From Thioalkalivibrio sp. ALJ24 (GTDB lineage Bacteria > Pseudomonadota > Gammaproteobacteria > Ectothiorhodospirales > Ectothiorhodospiraceae): a stretch of 64,000 nucleotides of DNA. The DNA lies in contig NZ_KB898727.1 of NCBI RefSeq assembly GCF_000377785.1, positions 124,001-188,000 on the forward strand, read 5' to 3'. Shown piece by piece: positions 1 through 9,551 of this stretch (its first letter is position 1; the number at the start of each line of letters is the position of its first letter). The notes below the pieces were generated by a model, which saw nothing but the letters and a program-made list of their open reading frames with translations, ran no database searches and was not told the DNA's origin. A program made the position numbers and the translations under genes.

Positions 1-1178
<1,178 letters not shown>

Positions 1179-1189
1179 CCGGCGTCCCC

Positions 1190-1208
1190 GCCCGTCCCGC
1201 GGACGGGC
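1190..1208 (+). terminator. GC-rich hairpin behind rpoD, possible weak terminator
   Basis: A perfect 8-bp stem (GCCCGTCC/GGACGGGC) with a 3-nt loop begins 11 bases after the rpoD stop. No T-run follows, so intrinsic termination is uncertain; it may only protect the mRNA end. Confidence 0.35.
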
Positions 1209-1299
1209 CAGCCCTCCACGATGCGGCGCCCTGCCCCCTCGGGGTAGAATGGCGCCGCTGTCGTTTGCGGCCCCGCACCGCAGACCCACCCGAGCACCC

Positions 1300-1376
1300 G
1301 GGCCTGTAGCTCAGTTGGTTAGAGCAGAGGACTCATAATCCTTTGGTCGTCGGTTCGAGTCCGACCGGGCCCACCA
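1300..1376 (+). tRNA. tRNA with CAT anticodon, most likely tRNA-Ile2 (lysidine type)
   Basis: A 77-nt cloverleaf can be folded by hand: acceptor stem GGGCCTG/CGGGCCC with one T-G pair, D arm GCTC/GAGC, anticodon stem GAGGA/TCCTT around loop CTCATAA (anticodon CAT at 1334-1336), T arm GTCGG/CCGAC with loop TTCGAGT, and an encoded ACCA end. CAT can be Met or Ile2. The C4-G69 and C5-G68 acceptor pairs are the determinants TilS uses to recognise tRNA-Ile2 in E. coli, the variable region TTGGTCG resembles E. coli ileX, and ileX also lies near rpoD, so Ile2 (reading AUA after lysidine modification) is preferred over elongator Met. Confidence 0.93.
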
Positions 1377-1385
1377 CTCGCTTGC
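1364..1385 (+). repeat. Direct repeat, copy 1 (tRNA 3' end plus 9 bp)
   Basis: This 22-bp sequence covers the last 13 bases of the tRNA, including CCA, and the next 9 bases. It recurs exactly at 1494-1515. The repeat extends past the tRNA end, which is the form left by integration or tandem duplication at a tRNA 3' end. Confidence 0.8.
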
Positions 1386-1416
1386 ACTCGCGCCGGGCAC
1401 GTCGGACTATCCCTGT

Positions 1417-1436
1417 CGTGCGCCTGTCGGCGCACG
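1417..1436 (+). repeat. Hairpin between the tRNA-derived repeats
   Basis: An 8-bp perfect stem (CGTGCGCC/GGCGCACG) with loop TGTC. A second hairpin, CGCGAAGC-CAT-GCTTCGCG, lies at 1450-1468. Neither has a T-tract. They fill the 108 bp between the two tRNA-end repeats and could serve as tRNA 3' processing or termination structures, or be scars of a lost element. Confidence 0.5.
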
Positions 1437-1493
1437 CCGTTCCGGCCTCGCGAAGCCATGCTTCGCGTCGCTACGCGACCGGCCTCCACCCAA

Positions 1494-1515
1494 CCGGGCC
1501 CACCACTCGCTTGCG
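1494..1515 (+). repeat. Direct repeat, copy 2 (tRNA 3' end plus 9 bp)
   Basis: Exact second copy of the 22-bp sequence at 1364-1385. It holds only the 3' part of the acceptor stem plus ACCA, so it is not a second tRNA gene. Confidence 0.8.
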
Positions 1516-1542
1516 CGCCTGCCGCCCATTGAGGATCTCCCG

Positions 1543-2883
1543 ATGCCCAACACTGCCGCCCAGCCGCTCAGAAGTTACCGTCACACCCTCACGACGCTTG
1601 CCCTTTTCGCCACGACCGTCTGGGCTGTCCCGGCCCTGGCCGGGGACGATCCGGTCGCCTTCTTCGAGGAATACTGGGGGACGGAGGTCGACTTCAGCGA
1701 CCGGGACGCGCTCGAGCGCTTCTACAGCGCCGAGGCCCTGAGCGAACTGGAGGGGTTCACCGATGGCGAAAAGGCGATGCTCAAGGAGCTGGGCGCCCAG
1801 CTGGACCTGTTCAAGACCTCCACCGAGATCGCCGAGATCGATGTCGTCGATGCCGATGACGAGCAGGCGCGGATCGAGGCCGACCTTCGCGTCACCGACG
1901 AGGACGCCCGCCGGGAGATGGCCTCCGGACTCGATGCCGATATCCGGCTGAGCCGTCAGGACGGGGAGTGGCGCATCAACGAAGAGCACTTCCACATGCG
2001 GAGCCCGGTACGCGGTGGCGCCGGTGACCAGGAGTGCGCCGACGGGATGGTAGTGGGCGACCCGGATGCCCCGAACCACCTTACCATCACCGATGGCGAC
2101 CGGAGCTGGGAGCTCCGCTTTGAAAAGGCCTCATTGGTCGCCTGGGAGACCCGCACCCGCCTGGACCTGGCCCGGGTCGACACCACCCCGTGGCGGCTGG
2201 TTTTCCCGGAGCCCAACCTCGACGAGTCGGAACAGAAAGTCCGGATCAGCGTCCCCACGCCCGCCGAACCGCATTGTTTCGATCTGCCGGAGGGGATGCG
2301 TGGACCGGACGGAGACATCGTCGGCCGCCTGGTATTCGATGAGCCCCCGGCACAGGGGCAGACCGAGTACAGCGCCCGCATCGACATCCCCACCGACCAG
2401 GAAGACTTCGGGGTACGGGGGATCATCGAGCGGGGCCTGCTGGTCGAGCCCGCTCCGGGCGATGCTGAAGAGGGGTCGTACTACGTCGACGACGGTGAAA
2501 AACGGGAGATCCTTGGGGGCCTGGTCTTCCACCGCCCTGCGGATGATGTGGTGCGGGTTATCGGCACATACCCTCTGGGAAGTGGCCCCGGCGGGAGTGT
2601 TTTCCGCGCGGGCGTGGGGTCATTCGACGGGTCACCCGGGGTCTACACCAGCACCCAGCGCAGGCATTTTGACGGCGAGTTCCAGGATGTAACCGAGATC
2701 ACCCTGGTGCACGCCTTCTCCGAAGATCGGGTAGAGATGGAACGCCGACGGTTGCCCGCGGACGAAATGCCGGATGGCGAACCGACCCTTGAGGAAGCCG
2801 GCGATCTGGGCGAGGCTCACTGGTACCTGGTCAGAGACGAGCTGATCACCGATCCGGAACTCGAGCGCGTCAGCACCCCCTGA
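1543..2883 (+). CDS. Exported protein of unknown function
   Basis: No family recognised. The 446-residue product starts with a signal peptide: basic residues, then a hydrophobic stretch ending VPALA before GDDPVAFF, so it is probably periplasmic or secreted. The first 150 mature residues are acidic, with FFEEYWGTEVDFSDRDALE-type sequence that could form a small helical or NTF2-like unit; the rest looks beta-rich with many D, E and G. No cysteine-based lipobox is present. GAGG about 10 bases before the ATG supports the start. It follows the tRNA and is followed on the same strand by a 61-residue ORF. Confidence 0.75.
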   Translation: MPNTAAQPLRSYRHTLTTLALFATTVWAVPALAGDDPVAFFEEYWGTEVDFSDRDALERFYSAEALSELEGFTDGEKAMLKELGAQLDLFKTSTEIAEIDVVDADDEQARIEADLRVTDEDARREMASGLDADIRLSRQDGEWRINEEHFHMRSPVRGGAGDQECADGMVVGDPDAPNHLTITDGDRSWELRFEKASLVAWETRTRLDLARVDTTPWRLVFPEPNLDESEQKVRISVPTPAEPHCFDLPEGMRGPDGDIVGRLVFDEPPAQGQTEYSARIDIPTDQEDFGVRGIIERGLLVEPAPGDAEEGSYYVDDGEKREILGGLVFHRPADDVVRVIGTYPLGSGPGGSVFRAGVGSFDGSPGVYTSTQRRHFDGEFQDVTEITLVHAFSEDRVEMERRRLPADEMPDGEPTLEEAGDLGEAHWYLVRDELITDPELERVSTP

Positions 2884-2908
2884 CGCCACCGCAGAGGTAC
2901 GAAACCAC

Positions 2909-3094
2909 ATGATGCGACTGATCTTCACCCTGCTGCGCATGCGCCGTCTGATGCGGCTCTACCGCATGTTTGCCGGCGGCGGAAGGAACAACCGATCCCG
3001 GCAGCACCCGCGCCGCGAGTCCGACTCGCGGGGCGCTTCGCAACAGAATACTCCGGGCACACGCAACCGGGATCCGGACGACGAGTGGTCATGA
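2909..3094 (+). CDS. Small basic protein of unknown function
   Basis: A 61-residue ORF 25 bases after the exported protein, with AGAGG about 12 bases before its ATG. The first 20 residues (MMRLIFTLLRMRRLMRLYRM) form an amphipathic, Arg-rich, hydrophobic helix; the rest is polar and disordered. No family recognised. It may be membrane-associated or simply an ORF kept open by high GC content. Confidence 0.4.
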   Translation: MMRLIFTLLRMRRLMRLYRMFAGGGRNNRSRQHPRRESDSRGASQQNTPGTRNRDPDDEWS

Positions 3095-3146
3095 CCCGGC
3101 TCCGGCAACCCCGCCCCGGGTTGCCTCTCGCACCGGACCGTAGCGC

Positions 3147-3566
3147 TCAGGCCGCCTCGGCGTTGATGACACCCCGCTGGAGGTCAATGGTGATCCGCTT
3201 GCCCTCGATGACCGTGGCGCAGGCCAGCAGGAAGATCTCCACGAACTCGTTGCGCTCTTCCTCCGGCATCTCGGTGGAGGCATTGAAGGTGCCGAACATG
3301 GTGTCGTGGGCCCCGGCCGAGTAGAGGATCAGCCGCTGCATGGCGTCCTGGTCGTCCGGCGATGGCGCGGCGGTGTCCAGGGTCGGCTCGCCCACCTTCT
3401 CCTTGATGGTGGAGTAGAGGTGGAACAGGTACTCCGCCGCACTCTGGCGTCCCCGCCGGTCCTGCAGGGTGAAGTTGGCGGAGACCTCCTGGCCACTGCG
3501 GGCGCGCAGGACGATGTATTTCGACTCGGGCTGATCGTCGGCGTACGGATTCAGGATATCGGCCAC
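3147..3566 (-). CDS. Conserved-looking protein of unknown function
   Basis: 139 residues, starting at a GTG with GGAG 7 bases upstream. No signal peptide or membrane segment. The middle (SAAEYLFHLYSTIKEKVG, then AMQRLILYSAGAHDTMFG) is predicted helical; the end reads ITIDLQRGVINAEAA. The family is not recognised. It lies downstream of recD on the same strand with a 124-bp gap, so it could share the recCBD transcript. Confidence 0.7.
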   Translation of the reverse strand: MADILNPYADDQPESKYIVLRARSGQEVSANFTLQDRRGRQSAAEYLFHLYSTIKEKVGEPTLDTAAPSPDDQDAMQRLILYSAGAHDTMFGTFNASTEMPEEERNEFVEIFLLACATVIEGKRITIDLQRGVINAEAA

Positions 3567-3690
3567 GGTATCTCCGGATCGGGATGGGCAAACGAGCCCG
3601 GAGGGTACGAGACACCCCGGGAGATTTCCACGGCGGCCGCGCCCGCCGAGGGGTTATCAACCCCGATACCCGGGCGATGTGCGGACAGCT

Positions 3691-5766
3691 TCACCCGGCG
3701 GGGATGCCCGGCGCCTCGAGCCAGCGGTGCAGGCCGCCGCCGCGGCGGATGCGGCGGCCGGCGGCCGTTTCGAGGCGGCCGGGGCGGGGTTCCAGCAGGG
3801 TGAAGCGGCGGCTGGCGCGGGTGATGGCGGTGTAGACCAGCTCGCGGGTCAGAATCGGGCTGTCGGTGTCCGGCAGGATCAGGGCCACGTGGTCGAACTC
3901 GGAGCCCTGCGCCTTGTGCACGGTCAGGGCGAAGGCGGACTCCACGCCCTCCAGGCGGTTGGGCGGGATCCAGCGCACCCGACCGTCGGTGGCGAGGAAG
4001 GCGACCCGCAGCACCCGCGACTCCGACCCGGAGGAGGCTTCGTCGTCCTGCGGCCCGTCCGCGCCCGCGGCCAGCCAGCGCGGCACGGCCAGCGCGATGC
4101 CGATGTCGCCGTTGATCAGGCCCAGGGCGTAGTCGTTGCGGGTGACGATCACCGGCCGCCCCTCGACCCATGTGCCCTCGCCCGCCAGCAGGCCCCGCTC
4201 CCGCAGGGCCGCCGCGATGCGGCGGTTCAGCTGCTCCAGCCCCCGGGGGCCGCGACGCACCGCGCACAGCAGCTGGAAATGTCCGTGCGCCTGCAGCACC
4301 TCGCGCGCCCAGTCCTCCCATGCACCGCGCGCGGCCCCGCCGGCCGGCCGCAGCCGCGCGAGGGCCTCGAGGTAATGGCGATAGCCGGCGGCCTCGCGCT
4401 GCGGGTCGCCGTCCAGCACCCGCGCCAGCCAGCCACGCCCGTCGCCGGCCTCCAGGGTCAGCCGATCCACCGCGCCATCGGGCGTGGGCAGGCGCACCTC
4501 CCCGGCCCGGCCCTCGTTGACCGCGGTGGCCAGCTGGCCGATGCCGCTCTCGGCATCGAAGCGATGGCTGTGGCGCAGCATCACCACGTGCTGGTCCAGC
4601 GCCCGGCCGGCGCCGTCCTGCAGCGCGGCGGGGATCTCCGCGCCGGCATGTGCCTTCAGCCAGGCCACGGTCTCCGGGGTGTAATGCCCGTCGGCTGCGC
4701 GGGCACAGAGTTCGCCCATCACCGCGCCGGCCTCCACCGAGGCCAGCTGGTCGCGATCGCCCAGCAGGATCAGGCGCGCGTGACGCGGCACCGCCTCCAC
4801 CAGCGCGGCCATCAGTTCCAGATCGATCATCGACGCCTCGTCCACCACCAGCACGTCCACCGGCAGCGGGTTCGCCGCATCATGGCGGAAGCCGCGCGCC
4901 CCGGGGCGCGCCCCCAGCAGCCGGTGCAGGGTCACCACCCCGGCGGGGATGTGGCTGCGCAGGCGCTCGCCGTCGGGCAGGGCCTCGAGGTTCAGGCGGT
5001 CCAGCGCCCCGCCCACCGAGGCATTGAGCCGCGCGGCGGCCTTGCCGGTGGGCGCGGCCAGACGGATGCGCAAAGCCTCGTCGTCGCCCTGCAGGCCCTG
5101 CAGCAGCGCCAGCAGGCGCAGCACGGTGGTGGTCTTGCCGGTACCGGGACCGCCGGTGATCACGCCGAAGCCGCTGCCGGCGGCCAGGGCACAGGCGATG
5201 CGCTGCCAGTCCGGACCGCCCCCCGGTGGCGCGGCGGGAAACAGCCGGTCCAGCCATTGCCGGGTGCGGGCGGGATCCAGGGCCTCGCGCCAGGCGGGTG
5301 CGTCCTCCAGCCGCGCGCGCACCGCCTCGCCCACCCGGCGCTCGGCCTCCCAGTAGCGGCGCAGATAGAGCTGCCCCCGGGCACGCACCAGCGGGCTGGC
5401 GCCCGGCGCGTCGTCGGCGCACAGCCGCGCGTCCGCCAGCGCCTGTTCCAGTTCCGCCCGGGTGGTTCCGCGCAGGGCCTCGGAGGGCAGCACCGCGGTG
5501 GCCGCCTCGCCCTCGGGCGGCAGCGCCAGGGTGCGGTCGGGGGCCTCCAGCAGCGCGTCCAGATCGAGACACACATGCCCGCGCCCGGCCTGATGGCTGG
5601 CCAGCGCCGCCAGCAGCAGGGCCAGCGGATCCAGCTCCGGGAGTTCCTCGTGCAGCAGGCGCACCAGCGCGCGGTCCACGCCGCGCAGCCAGCCGGCCTG
5701 TTCCCATTCGGCCAGCCGCGCGAGCACGCCGGCGGCGTCCGGCCGCGCCGCGGCGGGCGCGCTCAT
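3691..5766 (-). CDS. recD: Exodeoxyribonuclease V subunit alpha
   Basis: RecD is the 5'-3' helicase motor of RecBCD, which processes double-strand breaks for recombination and degrades foreign linear DNA. The 691-residue product has Walker A GGPGTGKTTT near residue 203, Walker B DEASMID near 307, and the late SF1B motifs VHKAQGSEFDH near 614 and YTAITRASRRFTLLE near 645. The frame continues upstream, but the start taken is the ATG that overlaps the recB stop (ATGA, bases 5763-5766), giving normal length. The first 150 residues before Walker A match the RecB-interacting N-terminal domain. Confidence 0.95.
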   Translation of the reverse strand: MSAPAAARPDAAGVLARLAEWEQAGWLRGVDRALVRLLHEELPELDPLALLLAALASHQAGRGHVCLDLDALLEAPDRTLALPPEGEAATAVLPSEALRGTTRAELEQALADARLCADDAPGASPLVRARGQLYLRRYWEAERRVGEAVRARLEDAPAWREALDPARTRQWLDRLFPAAPPGGGPDWQRIACALAAGSGFGVITGGPGTGKTTTVLRLLALLQGLQGDDEALRIRLAAPTGKAAARLNASVGGALDRLNLEALPDGERLRSHIPAGVVTLHRLLGARPGARGFRHDAANPLPVDVLVVDEASMIDLELMAALVEAVPRHARLILLGDRDQLASVEAGAVMGELCARAADGHYTPETVAWLKAHAGAEIPAALQDGAGRALDQHVVMLRHSHRFDAESGIGQLATAVNEGRAGEVRLPTPDGAVDRLTLEAGDGRGWLARVLDGDPQREAAGYRHYLEALARLRPAGGAARGAWEDWAREVLQAHGHFQLLCAVRRGPRGLEQLNRRIAAALRERGLLAGEGTWVEGRPVIVTRNDYALGLINGDIGIALAVPRWLAAGADGPQDDEASSGSESRVLRVAFLATDGRVRWIPPNRLEGVESAFALTVHKAQGSEFDHVALILPDTDSPILTRELVYTAITRASRRFTLLEPRPGRLETAAGRRIRRGGGLHRWLEAPGIPAG

Positions 5767-8700
5767 GCCCCGGCCTCCGTGGAGCGCACCGCCGGGCGAT
5801 CCGGACCTTCGGCGAAGGCGCGGTCCAGCCACTCGATCAGCTCGCGCGGCGGGCGCTGATGGAACACGCCCCGCCCCGGCGCATCCACCCCGCGCAGGAA
5901 CAGATAGACCCCGCCGCCCATGTGCGCGTCGAAGTCGTAGCCGGGCAGGCGGGCCTTCAGCAGACGGTGCAGCGCCAGGGTGTAGAGCACCAGCTGCAGG
6001 TCGTAGCGGTGATCCAGCACCGCCGCGTTCAGCTGCGCCGTGGTGTAGGCCTCCGGCCCGGCACCCAGGCGGTTGGACTTGTAGTCGGCCACGTAATAAC
6101 GCTCCCCGTGCCGGAACACCAGATCGACGAAGCCCTTGAGCATCCCGTTGATCCACTTGCGCCCGGCCGGCGGGCGCGCCTCCCCGGGCAGGACATCACG
6201 GCGCACCGCCGCATCCAGGGTGTCGCTGTGCACCCAGCGGGTCTCGAACAGGAACTCGAGCTCGGCCTGATAGCGATCCAGCCCCGCCAGCGAGAACCCC
6301 CCGGTGCCGTCCAGCGGGAACTCGGCCGCCAGCAGGTCGTGCATCCAGCCCTCCAGCACCGGCACCCAGTCGTCCCAGCCGCGGGCACCACAGCGCCGCA
6401 CGACCTCGGCATGCAGACGCGCGCGATCGCCGGCCACCCGCGCAAAGCCCTGTTCGCCGGCCCACTCCAGCAGGCCGTGCAGGAAGGTGCCGGGCTCCGG
6501 GCCGTGCGGGAAATCGTGGTGCCCGCCGGCCGGGGCCGTGGTCACCGTCCCGGACTCACCATCGCTGTCCGCGTCGAGGTCACGCCCACCGGCATCCTCG
6601 CGCAGGATGTCCTCCTCGGCGGTATCCGGCGCAGCGGGGCCGGCATCGGCGGGCGCGGCACTGTCGTCCGCCCCCGGCTCCTCGCGCCGTACGATGGCGC
6701 TGTAACTGGCCACCCACCAGGGCTCGCGCACCCGGCGTCGCGGGACCCGCGCGGGCCCGGTGACCGGCGCGGCCTCGCCCGCGCGGCAGCGTTCGGCCGC
6801 CGGCGGCGGCAGCGGCTCCACCCGCACATGGCCTTCGTCGTCGCGCAGTTCCTCCATGCGCGTGGCCAGTGCCGGCGGCTCCACCCCCTCCGGACCGAAC
6901 AGCAGGTAGCCGACGGCCGTGCGGTGCAGATCGCTATCCTTGCGGTTGCCGTGGCGCACGGGCGCGATCGCCATCCAGCAGGCGTGGCGGGCGCGGGTCA
7001 TGCCCACGTACAGCAGACGCAGGTCCTCGGCGCGCTGCTCGCGCTGCTGGCGTTCCTTCGCCGCGTCGTCCATGTGAAATCGCCACTGCGGGGTCGCACC
7101 CGGCGAGCGGTCCAGGAACGGTACGTCCTTGCTGGTCACCTCGCGGAAACCGCAGACGAACGGCAGGAACACCAGCGGGTACTCCAGGCCCTTGGACTTG
7201 TGCAGGGTGACCACCTTGACCAGGTCCTCGTCGCTCTCCAGGCGCAGGATCTGCTCGTCGCCGGGCGCGAAATCCGCATCGCGATGCTCGGCCAGGTGGC
7301 GGATCAGCGCCTGCTCGCCGTCCAGCTCGGCGTCCGCCTCCTGCAGCAGCTCGCTCAGGTGCAGCAGGTTGGTCAGCGCGCGCTCGCCGCCCTCGTCCGC
7401 GAGCAGGGCGCGCGGCACGTCGAAATCGTGCAACAGGGCGCGCAGCATCGGCAGCACCCCGCGCGCCTGCCACAGCCGGCGATAGGCGCGGAACTGCTCC
7501 ACCCGCGCCTCCCAGCGCAGCTCGTCCAAGGTCAGCCGGTGCAGTTCCGCCAGCGGCAGTCCCAGGGTCGGCGTCGCCAGGGCCGCGCGCAGCAGCCGCT
7601 CGCTGGTGGGCTCGGCACAGGCACGCAGCCAGCGCAGTAGATCCCCGGCCTCGGCCGTGGTGTAGACCGAATCCCCGCCCGAGAGGTACACGCTGCGCAC
7701 GCCCCGCTCGCGCAGCGCGCGTTCGATCTCGGCGGCCTCCTTGCGATCACGCACCAGCACGGCCATGTCGCGCGGGCGCAGGCGGCGGAAGCGGGCCTCG
7801 CCCGCGTCCCCGCCCTCGACGAAGCCGGTGTGACCATCCTCGCCGCCGTTCAGCAGCTCCACCATGCGGCTGGCGCAGGCCGCCGCGGCACTCGCCCGCC
7901 AGTCGCGGATGCCCACCGGTTCGTCGCCGCCGGCCTGCCACAGGGTCAGCGCGGACAGCGCGGTGCCGTGTTCCGTCAGGGTCTCGGAGCGGCCGCGGGC
8001 GGTGACCGGATGAAACGGCAGCTCCCCGCCCCCGAAACCGAACGCGCCGTCGGGCCAGGCCTCGGCACGAGCGAACAGGTGGTTGACGCCGGCCACCAGG
8101 GATTCCACCGAGCGGAAATTCTTCGGCAGGGTGTAATGCCGCCCGGCGGTGGCGTGGCGGGCACGCAGGTAGCTGTGGATGTCGGCCCCGCGGAAGCGGT
8201 AGATCGCCTGCTTGGGGTCCCCGATCAGCAGCAGCCCGGTGACGTCCGGGTTCTCCTCGATGCGGTACACCTTGTCGAAGATCCGGTACTGGTCCGGATC
8301 GGTGTCCTGGAACTCGTCGATCAGGGCCACCGGGAAGCGCTCGCGCAGGGTACGCGCCAGGGCCTCGCCGTCGGGACCGTACAGGGCGTCGCGCAGGCGG
8401 GTGAGCAGGTCGTTGAAGCCGATCTGCGCGCGCTGCTGCTGGGCACGGCGAAAGCGCCGGTCGATCGCGGCCGCCGCGGCCTTGAGCAGGCGCTCGCTCT
8501 CGTCGGCACAGACCTCGGCGTGGTCGTTCAGCGCGATGAACGCCGGATGCAGGTCGGCGGGCAGGGACTGGCCCTTCTTGCGAAACCCCTCCTGCGCCAT
8601 GCCGGCCGCGCTCATGCGCTCCAGCAACGGAGTGCTGCCGCCGATACGCGGCTGCAGCAGCCCCGGGGTATCCGCCCATTCGCGCATCGCCTCCAGCAGC

Positions 8701-9551
8701 TGGTCGGGCTTCTGGTATTTGTTTCCGTTGAGCACGTCACGATGCAGCTGGCGGAACTGCGCCTCCACGGCCTCGCGGTCCTCGTTCCAGCGCTGCTTCA
8801 TCGCGGCCAGCCGCTGCAGGCGATCGCCCAGCCAGGCGTTCAGCCCGTCCGGGGTGGTCAGCGCCTCGGTGGCCGGCGGCAGCGGTTCCACCCGCCCCAG
8901 CAGCGCGCGCACCTTGCCCAGCAAGGCCTCGGGGCTGGCACCCCAGGCCCCGCGCAGAAAAAGCAGGGCATCGACGCTCTGCGGATACATGAAACTGCGC
9001 CAGAAGTCCCGCGCCGCCTCGGCCAGCAGTTCGCGCTGGTCGGCCGCCAGCTCCTGACGGAACGGGCTGCCGGAGGCGAAGGCGTGTTCGCGCAGCACCC
9101 GCTGGCACCAGGAGTGGATGGTGGATACCGCGGATTCGTCCATCCACTCGGCGGCCACCTCCAGGCGCCGCGCCGCGCCCGCGCGTTCGTCCGGGTCCGG
9201 CCACCGGGCGCGCAGATCGAGGTGGACGGGTTCGGCGCCGGCGACCTGCTCCGGGTCCTCGGCACGGAACACCCGCGCGGCGGTGGCCAGGCCGTCGCGG
9301 ATGCGCTCGCGCAGTTCCTGGGTCGCCGCCTCGGTGAAGGTCATCACCAGGATCTGCGGCGGCGTCAGCGCCCCGCAGCCCTCGGGCAGCGGGCCGTGTC
9401 CCAGCACCAGACGCAGGTACAGCGCGGCGATGGTGTAGGTCTTGCCGGTACCGGCGCTGGCCTCGATCAGCCGCGAGCCGTGCAGGGGCAGCGCCAGCGG
9501 ATCCAGCTCGCGCACGTCCTCACGGGTGTCCGTCCCGGGCGCGTGGGTCAT
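5763..9551 (-). CDS. recB: Exodeoxyribonuclease V subunit beta
   Basis: RecB is the 3'-5' helicase and nuclease subunit of RecBCD. The 1262-residue product shows Walker A SAGTGKTYT near residue 30, the UvrD-type motif LIDEFQDTDPDQ near 410, VVTLHKSKGLEYPLV near 780, and the C-terminal RecB-nuclease signature ADYKSN near 1155, whose Asp and Lys are catalytic. A low-complexity acidic linker before the nuclease domain (about residues 950-1000) fits the tether known from E. coli RecB. The start ATG overlaps the recC stop by 4 bp. Length is somewhat above E. coli RecB (1180). Confidence 0.96.
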   Translation of the reverse strand: MTHAPGTDTREDVRELDPLALPLHGSRLIEASAGTGKTYTIAALYLRLVLGHGPLPEGCGALTPPQILVMTFTEAATQELRERIRDGLATAARVFRAEDPEQVAGAEPVHLDLRARWPDPDERAGAARRLEVAAEWMDESAVSTIHSWCQRVLREHAFASGSPFRQELAADQRELLAEAARDFWRSFMYPQSVDALLFLRGAWGASPEALLGKVRALLGRVEPLPPATEALTTPDGLNAWLGDRLQRLAAMKQRWNEDREAVEAQFRQLHRDVLNGNKYQKPDQLLEAMREWADTPGLLQPRIGGSTPLLERMSAAGMAQEGFRKKGQSLPADLHPAFIALNDHAEVCADESERLLKAAAAAIDRRFRRAQQQRAQIGFNDLLTRLRDALYGPDGEALARTLRERFPVALIDEFQDTDPDQYRIFDKVYRIEENPDVTGLLLIGDPKQAIYRFRGADIHSYLRARHATAGRHYTLPKNFRSVESLVAGVNHLFARAEAWPDGAFGFGGGELPFHPVTARGRSETLTEHGTALSALTLWQAGGDEPVGIRDWRASAAAACASRMVELLNGGEDGHTGFVEGGDAGEARFRRLRPRDMAVLVRDRKEAAEIERALRERGVRSVYLSGGDSVYTTAEAGDLLRWLRACAEPTSERLLRAALATPTLGLPLAELHRLTLDELRWEARVEQFRAYRRLWQARGVLPMLRALLHDFDVPRALLADEGGERALTNLLHLSELLQEADAELDGEQALIRHLAEHRDADFAPGDEQILRLESDEDLVKVVTLHKSKGLEYPLVFLPFVCGFREVTSKDVPFLDRSPGATPQWRFHMDDAAKERQQREQRAEDLRLLYVGMTRARHACWMAIAPVRHGNRKDSDLHRTAVGYLLFGPEGVEPPALATRMEELRDDEGHVRVEPLPPPAAERCRAGEAAPVTGPARVPRRRVREPWWVASYSAIVRREEPGADDSAAPADAGPAAPDTAEEDILREDAGGRDLDADSDGESGTVTTAPAGGHHDFPHGPEPGTFLHGLLEWAGEQGFARVAGDRARLHAEVVRRCGARGWDDWVPVLEGWMHDLLAAEFPLDGTGGFSLAGLDRYQAELEFLFETRWVHSDTLDAAVRRDVLPGEARPPAGRKWINGMLKGFVDLVFRHGERYYVADYKSNRLGAGPEAYTTAQLNAAVLDHRYDLQLVLYTLALHRLLKARLPGYDFDAHMGGGVYLFLRGVDAPGRGVFHQRPPRELIEWLDRAFAEGPDRPAVRSTEAGA

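Noticed and set aside
1300-1376. Elongator tRNA-Met for the CAT tRNA
   Set aside because: The C4-G69/C5-G68 pairs, the variable loop and the position behind rpoD favour tRNA-Ile2, though the anticodon alone cannot decide.
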